The notes below the pieces were generated by a model. The model did no database searches. It saw only the letters and a program-made list of their open reading frames with translations, and was not told the origin of the DNA. From Pseudomonadota bacterium (GTDB taxonomy: Bacteria; Pseudomonadota; Alphaproteobacteria; Rhizobiales; Hyphomicrobiaceae), in contig JAEXXM010000085.1 in assembly GCA_023405815.1 (NCBI GenBank), forward strand, positions 1 to 19,020: a DNA stretch of 19,020 nucleotides, written 5' to 3'. This document shows, in pieces, positions 13,807 to 19,020 of the stretch; within the stretch, counting starts at the first letter, position 1; every line of letters starts with the position of its first letter. Made by a program: the position numbers and the translations under genes.

Positions 13807-14637
13807 TCAGCGCCAGGAAATCTGGAACGGCGATAGCCGCAGCACGCCGGGCTGGGCCGGCATTTGGTGATAGCCGATCGCCACCAGGACGCCGGAGAGC
13901 AACACATCAGTATCATTGCGCAGCGGCACGCGGCTGTCGTCGATCGTCGGCGTGCCGTCGATCCATAGCCGCGCGCGGCCGTTTTCTGCGCCGGGATCGT
14001 TCAGGACGATTTCCTGCTCGACCTTGACCCATCGGTTCATCGGAAGCGGTTCCGCAGTGCCGAGCATGCGGTGGACGCCGCCGCTGCCTATGGCCGTGAG
14101 CACGGGTCTACCTTCCCCGTCCCATTGCGGCGAAACGGAAAGGCCATCGGCCATCGTGCCCGTGTCCCTAGAGCCTCCAAACACCCCCGGCAGGAAACCA
14201 CCGCCGCCGAATTCGAACCCGTCGGGGAGCCACACGCTGTAGCTGAGGCACGCCGACGTCGCTTTCGCCATTCCGGGAGGCGCCCAGCGGAATTCGATGC
14301 CGTTGCGGGCCTTGTCGCTCGGGTCGGCGCCGGCCGGCAGCTTGCGCAGCTTCACTTCCAGCGCGTCGGGCGACGGGCCATTCTGCACCTCGACCACCGA
14401 CGCATTGTCGATGACGCCGATGTCCCGCAGCCCCGCGCGCGCCTGCAGTTGGATGGCGCTCAGCGGCTTGCCCTCGCTCGTCTGCAGTGAAAGGCGTGTC
14501 GCCGCCGGGTAGCGCGCGCTGCAAGGTTGCTCGACCTCCGTATGCAACGCCTCAAATGCCACGTAGCCCAGCACGAACAGCACGACGAGGGCGCCGGCCA
14601 CGTTGATCAGGCGGTCGAGATGCTTGGGGCTGGTCAT
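13807..14637 (-). CDS. Membrane-anchored protein with polysaccharide lyase family 14-like domain
   Basis: The 276-residue protein has an N-terminal transmembrane helix (about 11-30) and an extracytoplasmic domain. The domain resembles the PL14 / alginate-lyase-like jelly roll: LSYSVWLPDGFEF then GGGGFLPGVFGG (131-155), a Trp-containing strand SVSPQWDGEGRPVL (167-180), NRWVKVEQEIVLNDPG (201-216) and NGRARLWIDG (219-228). PL14 enzymes cleave acidic polysaccharides by beta-elimination. The usual GGK-LPGL lysine appears as Phe148 here and the R-x-W-R strand is not kept, so catalysis may be lost or altered. Start ATG 14637 has AGAGG nearby; an ATG at 14667 has no ribosome site. The fold assignment is by pattern only. 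Confidence 0.6.
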   Translation of the reverse strand: MTSPKHLDRLINVAGALVVLFVLGYVAFEALHTEVEQPCSARYPAATRLSLQTSEGKPLSAIQLQARAGLRDIGVIDNASVVEVQNGPSPDALEVKLRKLPAGADPSDKARNGIEFRWAPPGMAKATSACLSYSVWLPDGFEFGGGGFLPGVFGGSRDTGTMADGLSVSPQWDGEGRPVLTAIGSGGVHRMLGTAEPLPMNRWVKVEQEIVLNDPGAENGRARLWIDGTPTIDDSRVPLRNDTDVLLSGVLVAIGYHQMPAQPGVLRLSPFQISWR

Positions 14638-14886
14638 TCGCCTCTGGTCCCGGTGCGCCGGAGTCATTGGCGCCGACGCAACTCGGCACGTTGATACACC
14701 GATCGGGTTAAGAACTCGGCGTTTCCAAGGGGGCAGGGCCCGCCGGTTCGGGCTCGCTGACTTTGTCTTTGAGCGTTGGCGTGATTTCTCGCCAGCATCA
14801 GCTTTTGTTGCCGCTCATACTGAGTTAATAACCTCGGGCGGTGCGATTTGTCGGTGCGCGTCTTCGCCGAGCGAGGGGAGAGGTTC

Positions 14887-15813
14887 ATGACGATCAGGCT
14901 AGCGCTGGCGGCTTTTGCTTTGGCCGCGGCGGGGGTGGCGTTTGTAGGAGGGGCCCGCGCAACGAGCGCCCCGCTGCTGGGCGATGCCGCTGCGCGGAGC
15001 AAAGCGGCGTCGCATATCGTTCAGGTGGCCAGGAAGCGCCGCAGCCGCGACGTCGGCACACGCGCGACCGCACCCGAGACATCCGCCCTCCCGGCCGGCA
15101 AGGCCAGTAACGGCGAGGTGCTGTTCGGCGTCCAGGACGTTGGCTTCCTCGTCGATCGCGACGTTATTCGCGTCGGCGCCGAGATCGGCAAGTTCGACCG
15201 CATCCGCCTGCGCGTCCTGCGCAATGAGATATTCGTGACCGACTTGAAGGCAGTGTTTGACGACGGCACGACCGAGACGCTGCTGACGGACGCCAAGATC
15301 GGCGCCGACCGCAAGACCGACTGGATTCCGCTGAACCACAAGGGCTTCATCAAGGAGATCCAGCTCGTCTATCGCTCCAAGCCCGACTTCAAGGGGCAGG
15401 CGCGCGTCGAGGTGTTCGGCGAGTACGAGCCCGGCTGGCTCGGCCCCAACGGCGAGGGCCGCAAGTACAACGACGGCTGGGTGCTGCTAGGCACCGACAC
15501 CGCCGGCAGCGTCGGTTTCGATCGCGTGAAGATTCCCGTCGGCCAGAACGAGGGCGGCTTCAAGCAGCTCCGCGTGTCGGTCAAGGATCGCGACATCACC
15601 ATGACCAACCTCGCCGTCGTCTACTCCGACGGCGCCAAGGACGAGATCGAGACCAACCGCATCAAGGTCGAGGCCGACAAGGCGTTTGGCCCCGTCGACA
15701 TCAAGAAGGGCGCGACCATCAAGGAGATCGAGGCGACCTGGCGCTCTCGCGCTCTCGCCACCTCTAAGCGCGACCGCGCCTACGCCACGGTCCAGGTCTG
15801 GGGCAAGCACTGA
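14887..15813 (+). CDS. Exported protein with two DUF2541-like beta-rich repeats
   Basis: The 308-residue product has a typical signal peptide (1-25, hydrophobic core LALAAFALAAAGVAFV, cleavage after GGARA) and a basic low-complexity region. Two homologous domains of about 105 residues follow. The first (78-181) begins VLFGVQDVGFLVDRDVIRVG; the second (198-307) begins WVLLGTDTAGSVGFDRVKI. Both run through a basic-hydrophobic strand, a V-[FY]-x-D-G-[AT] turn and an IKEI-x-x-x-[WY]-R-S strand. The pattern recalls the DUF2541/YaaI-type periplasmic family of unknown function. The ATG at 14887 is preceded by GAGGGGAGAGG; an earlier ATG (14848) would bury the signal peptide. It is divergent from the PL14-like gene across a 249-bp gap in which I see no clear motif. 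Confidence 0.75.
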   Translation: MTIRLALAAFALAAAGVAFVGGARATSAPLLGDAAARSKAASHIVQVARKRRSRDVGTRATAPETSALPAGKASNGEVLFGVQDVGFLVDRDVIRVGAEIGKFDRIRLRVLRNEIFVTDLKAVFDDGTTETLLTDAKIGADRKTDWIPLNHKGFIKEIQLVYRSKPDFKGQARVEVFGEYEPGWLGPNGEGRKYNDGWVLLGTDTAGSVGFDRVKIPVGQNEGGFKQLRVSVKDRDITMTNLAVVYSDGAKDEIETNRIKVEADKAFGPVDIKKGATIKEIEATWRSRALATSKRDRAYATVQVWGKH

Positions 15814-15827
15814 CGTTTTTCGCGTCT

Positions 15828-15969
15828 GTCATCCCGGGCGAGAGAGGCAGGAGCTGAGCGATGACCCGGGACCCAGCACAAGAGTCGCCGAAGGCACTTC
15901 AGAGTCTGCGACGCGCATTGCGCTGGGTCCCGGATAGCCGCTCACTTCGTTCGCGGCTTCCGGGATGAC
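15828..15969. repeat. Alphaproteobacterial palindromic intergenic repeat
   Basis: A 142-bp element bounded by GTCATCCCGG (15828-15837) and its inverted copy CCGGGATGAC (15960-15969). An inner perfect 12-bp pair, CCGGGACCCAGC (15866-15877) and GCTGGGTCCCGG (15922-15933), and a hairpin with AGCCG/CGGCT arms (15936-15958) lie inside. The GTCATCCCGG/CCGGGATGAC ends are characteristic of repeats scattered through Hyphomicrobiales-type genomes. It sits in the 171-bp gap between convergent genes, where it could fold in either transcript and aid 3'-end formation. Confidence 0.8.
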
Positions 15970-15984
15970 AATGCAGCGATAGGC

Positions 15985-18837
15985 TTAGCCGAACGCGCCG
16001 AAGTGATGCGAGATGCCGGTGCCGATCTCGCGGATCAGCTCGTAGGCTTCCTCCATCGGCGCCAGGATTTCCGTCTCGACGCGGCCGTAGTCGTCGATGC
16101 CGTGCGGCCGGTAGGTCGCCTTCTCGGCATACTGGGTGCCGTCGCCGCCCGCCTCCACGCGGCGCGGGAACGCCTGCCGCATCTCCGCCACAACCGCCGG
16201 CACGTCCAGCATCAGCGCCAGCTCGAATAGCTGACGGTGCGAGATCTCGCGCGTGGCAAAGCGAGGCATTTGCGCTGCGAGAATGAACACCCGCATGATC
16301 AGCGCCAGGCGAACGGCCTGTAGCAGATCGAGCTCGAGGCGCGTGTCGTCCGGTATCTTGCCGCCCTCGATGCCGATCTCTTCCAGCATTGAGTGCAGCT
16401 CGACGGCATCGAGACGCAAGTGATGCACGAGGCTGTTGATCTCTTCGATGCGGTCATCGTCGAGCAGCAGCGCCGCCAGCGAGCGGAAGGCCGGGTCGAG
16501 ACTTGCCTCGCGCCCCCACGAGCCGCGCCACGCCCAGAAGCCGGGATCGAACACGATCGCGTTGGCACCCATGGCATTGAGGCTCGAGAGCTGCTTGCCG
16601 CGGGCGATCATCTCCAGCAGCGGGCGCAGCCGCTGGGAGGAGCGGGCGAGCTCGATGAAGCGGTCGCGTTCCGACCCGACAGCCGCACCGAGGCCGGCAA
16701 CGACGTTCGCCACGTAGCCGAACTGCTGCAGGATGGCGTTGTTGGGGATGGCCCGCATGCGCGAGACAGCGCTGCGGTCGACGGCGCCGGTCGCATCCAT
16801 CTGTCGCTTCACCGGGCGCGAGCCGGTCTTGAACAGGATGTTGGAGCCGAACGCACCGAGTACGGCCCGATACCCGGGATGCGCGAAGAGATGCTCCTGG
16901 TAGGCCCTGAGGCGGCCGATGAAGTCGAGCCTCAGGTCGGTGTCCTCGTAGAACGGATCCTCCCCGTCCGGCGGCACCTCGCCGTCCATGATGACGGTGG
17001 CGAGCGCCCGCGTCGTCAGCCGGCGATTGGCGAAGAACAGATAGCCGTCGCCGCCCTGGAAGCTGGTCTCATGCTTGATCGGGATGCCGTGGCGCGCAAA
17101 GCGGCGCCGCGCCTCGTCGGAGAACACATAGTGCAGGCGCGTGTGCATCGACCCGGGATGCGCGCCGCGCCCCATCGATTCTCCGTGCGTCGAGAAGATC
17201 AGCGTCTCGACGCCCTTGAGTTCGGAGTTGCCGATTGCCTCGGCGATGCCGTGGTGCAGGCGCTCGATGGCGAGCGTCGCGGCGATCTGGCCAACAAACC
17301 GTCCCGCGTCCGAGAAGCCCGTCTGCAGCGCGAGTCGGCCGCGCCGCCGCACATAGTTGATGTACGCCTTCTCCTCCAGCAGCCGCTCGACGACGCGCGC
17401 CCCGGTCTCGAGGCCGAGCGGCGTTTCGAATAGCGGTGAGACATCGGTGATGTCGTCGACGCCGAACAGCGTGGCGAAGAAGATGGCAATCAGCACCGTC
17501 GCCGGCGATTCCGTCTCGGCAATAAGGAAGCGGACGGGCGTCTCGCGATCGACGTGCTTCTTGATCTGCGCGATGAGCGCGAACTGGCGGATCGCCGTCG
17601 CCGTCTCGAGGTCGAGCGACTCGAAGTTCACCGTCTCTTTGCGCGCCGACTCGATCATGCCCACGATGCGCGCCAGCGCCTGGCTTTCCGTCAGGTCGCG
17701 GGTCCACGGCTCGTGCACGAACGCGCGGAAGGCGTTGTTGAGCTGCACGGCGTTGATGCGCACATGGATGTGCGCCGTGCCGAGGCCGGTCGCCTCCATG
17801 AGCCCGGCCAGCACTGCCACGCTGCGCTTGCCCTTGCCTTCCGGAAGGCACTCGATGAGGGAGCGGAACAGGCTGACGATCGGTTCGACCGTCGTGATGT
17901 TGTAGCCGTCCTGGCGGGTGATGATGTTTGCCGCCTCGGCCAGCGGGGCGCTCGTCTTCATCACCTTGTCGAGCGCTTCGATCTGCTCGTCCACGGCGGC
18001 GATGGTGAGGTCGAGCTTGCCCGTCACCTGGCGTGACAGCCGCTGAGCTTCGCCTTCGGTCGGCAACTCGTTCTTGAGGCCGATGAAGCGCTCGCGGATA
18101 TCGGCGAGCGAGGCTCGCTTCTCCCTGAGTCGCAGGATGAAGGACTTGCGCCAGTCGATGTCCGTGCGTCCGTCGAGGTCGTAGCCGACCCAGCACGCGA
18201 ATGTCGCGAGCTTTGGACTAAGCTCGTAGGCCTTGGCGCCGAAGCGGTGAACCGCGGCCGAGAAGAAGCTGTCGAGCAGCTCGACATACGCGTTGCGCAG
18301 GTTCTGGATGGCGTTCTGCGCCCTCCGGTGCTCGTACGCGAGGTCGATATTGTCGTCGGGCTTGTGCGAGACGCCGATGCGCGTGTTCGGATCGACGTCG
18401 TCCGCAACGGCGATCTCGACGATGCGCTTCGACAGCGCGTCCGACAATCCGAACGTCGGGTGCGCCGTCAGCACGATGCCGGTGCGGGCGCGCTCCCAAC
18501 GGGCCTTGAAGGTCTCGAAGTCGGCGGCCGCAGCGGCGCCTTCGACGAAATCGGCGAATTCCTTGTAGGTCGTTGCGCGGTCGACGAAGCCGACGCGCTC
18601 GCGCAGGTGCACGGCGCGCTGCACGCAGGCACGGTCCATCAGGCGGCCGGCGAGGGCCTTGACCTCCGCAAAGCTGAGTTCGCCGCTTTCGAGACGGCGC
18701 GACAGGTCGAACGCCAGATTGACGATCGGGTTCAGCGCCGGAGTATCGGGAATTCGAGTGCGCAAGGCGCGAAGCTCGTCGCGCAACCGGAACTCGTCGA
18801 GCTTTCCGGTGGCAATGGGCTGCACGTCGTTCGGCAT
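15985..18837 (-). CDS. Divergent phosphoenolpyruvate carboxylase family protein
   Basis: A 950-residue protein collinear with bacterial PEP carboxylase (PEP + bicarbonate to oxaloacetate). Segments that align by eye with E. coli Ppc: VLTAHPTF (122-129; Ppc VLTAHPTE, His126), WVGYDLDGRTD (216-226; Ppc GGDRDGNP), SPLFETP (467-473; metal ligand Glu471), TGFSDAGRFVG (506-516; Ppc GYSDSAKDAG, Asp510 kept, Lys to Arg513), FSTHGESMGRGAHP (548-561; Ppc FHGRGGSIGRGGAP, Arg557 kept), TSFQGGDG (591-598; Ppc TEQGE) and GSRPVKR...RAIP (672-698). The C-terminus ends HHFGAFG rather than the QNTG-type tail. The enzyme may be a true but distant PEPC or a relative with another substrate. I chose ATG 18837, six bases after GGAG; a GTG four codons upstream is weaker. 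It converges on the exported-protein gene at its 3' end. Confidence 0.8.
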   Translation of the reverse strand: MPNDVQPIATGKLDEFRLRDELRALRTRIPDTPALNPIVNLAFDLSRRLESGELSFAEVKALAGRLMDRACVQRAVHLRERVGFVDRATTYKEFADFVEGAAAAADFETFKARWERARTGIVLTAHPTFGLSDALSKRIVEIAVADDVDPNTRIGVSHKPDDNIDLAYEHRRAQNAIQNLRNAYVELLDSFFSAAVHRFGAKAYELSPKLATFACWVGYDLDGRTDIDWRKSFILRLREKRASLADIRERFIGLKNELPTEGEAQRLSRQVTGKLDLTIAAVDEQIEALDKVMKTSAPLAEAANIITRQDGYNITTVEPIVSLFRSLIECLPEGKGKRSVAVLAGLMEATGLGTAHIHVRINAVQLNNAFRAFVHEPWTRDLTESQALARIVGMIESARKETVNFESLDLETATAIRQFALIAQIKKHVDRETPVRFLIAETESPATVLIAIFFATLFGVDDITDVSPLFETPLGLETGARVVERLLEEKAYINYVRRRGRLALQTGFSDAGRFVGQIAATLAIERLHHGIAEAIGNSELKGVETLIFSTHGESMGRGAHPGSMHTRLHYVFSDEARRRFARHGIPIKHETSFQGGDGYLFFANRRLTTRALATVIMDGEVPPDGEDPFYEDTDLRLDFIGRLRAYQEHLFAHPGYRAVLGAFGSNILFKTGSRPVKRQMDATGAVDRSAVSRMRAIPNNAILQQFGYVANVVAGLGAAVGSERDRFIELARSSQRLRPLLEMIARGKQLSSLNAMGANAIVFDPGFWAWRGSWGREASLDPAFRSLAALLLDDDRIEEINSLVHHLRLDAVELHSMLEEIGIEGGKIPDDTRLELDLLQAVRLALIMRVFILAAQMPRFATREISHRQLFELALMLDVPAVVAEMRQAFPRRVEAGGDGTQYAEKATYRPHGIDDYGRVETEILAPMEEAYELIREIGTGISHHFGAFG

Positions 18838-18945
18838 CACTGTCTCCACTCTTCCCAGTCGACCGCCGGTGTTCTTCGCATCGCTTCATGTCGGCGGCAC
18901 GAGCCGACGACGCCGCGATCTGAAGGACACCGGCAAAATCAAAGA

Positions 18946-18994
18946 GCTAATGTGATTATCGAGATGTAGTTGACGTCTCGATCATCACATTAGC
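18946..18994. promoter_or_regulatory. 19-bp near-perfect inverted repeat upstream of the PEPC-like gene
   Basis: The left arm GCTAATGTGATTATCGAGA (18946-18964) and right arm TCTCGATCATCACATTAGC (18976-18994) match at 18 of 19 positions, with an 11-base loop. The arms are much richer in A/T than the surroundings. The element begins about 108 bp upstream of the minus-strand start at 18837, which suits an operator or promoter-proximal site. It could equally be a terminator stem or leader structure for a gene beyond the window edge. The gap 18838-18945 also holds an 8-bp inverted pair GCCGGTGT/ACACCGGC (18865-18872, 18927-18934). Confidence 0.55.
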
Positions 18995-19020
18995 CCGCGG
19001 CAGCACGCCGATCCGTGAAG

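Noticed and set aside
15985..18837. Pseudogene interpretation of the PEPC-like gene
   Set aside because: The frame is intact for 950 residues, has a good ribosome site and keeps key catalytic residues in the right order, so divergence rather than decay is the better reading.

Overview
The window looks like a chromosomal segment of an alphaproteobacterium, most likely of the order Hyphomicrobiales. The basis is the high GC content, the gene complement (DUF167-folD pair, YifB, a CIO-type cytochrome bd, KEYFP-type Ser/Thr kinase, DUF2541-like exported protein) and a GTCATCCCGG-type palindromic intergenic repeat. I cannot name the genus from sequence alone. No rRNA, tRNA, CRISPR array or transposase gene is visible.

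Layout: (1) 1-1088, + strand: the tail of a DUF167 (YggU-like) gene and folD. (2) 1091-1569: a small unit in which a four-helix-bundle (S23/IVS-type) gene on the minus strand is bracketed by inverted copies of a GGCAATAGGCA repeat. (3) 1570-3096, minus: a YifB/ComM-type Mg-chelatase-like AAA ATPase. (4) 3184-3270, minus: a candidate small RNA ending in a terminator hairpin with a C-rich loop. (5) 3373-8276: a phosphothreonine signalling locus. On the minus strand are a membrane FHA protein, a soluble FHA protein and a PP2C phosphatase; divergently on the plus strand is a Ser/Thr kinase with one membrane segment and a seven-bladed WD40 propeller predicted outside the cytoplasm. (6) 8431-10842, +: the two subunits of a cytochrome bd-type (cyanide-insensitive, short Q-loop) quinol oxidase. 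(7) 10962-12422, +: a membrane protein carrying a staphylococcal-nuclease-like domain with a C-terminal 'sunset'-type domain. (8) 12435-12510, minus: a second small-RNA candidate of the same design as the first. (9) 12697-14637, minus: an HtrA-like serine protease and a membrane-anchored protein with a polysaccharide-lyase-14-like fold. (10) 14887-15813, +: an exported protein with a duplicated beta-rich (DUF2541-like) domain, followed by a 142-bp palindromic repeat. (11) 15985-18837, minus: a full-length but strongly divergent phosphoenolpyruvate carboxylase homologue, with a 19-bp inverted repeat about 110 bp upstream of its start.

How parts may work together: the kinase, phosphatase and two FHA proteins form a complete write/erase/read set. 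The soluble FHA protein carries three T-[QR]-[LV]-[MV]-[KR] motifs in its linker that could be phospho-acceptor sites. The two C-rich-loop RNAs are the least expected signal: both sit on the minus strand in intergenic DNA, and they share spacing and motif despite different stem sequences. No intergenic gap exceeds 300 bp. The gaps of 200-276 bp are described in individual entries.
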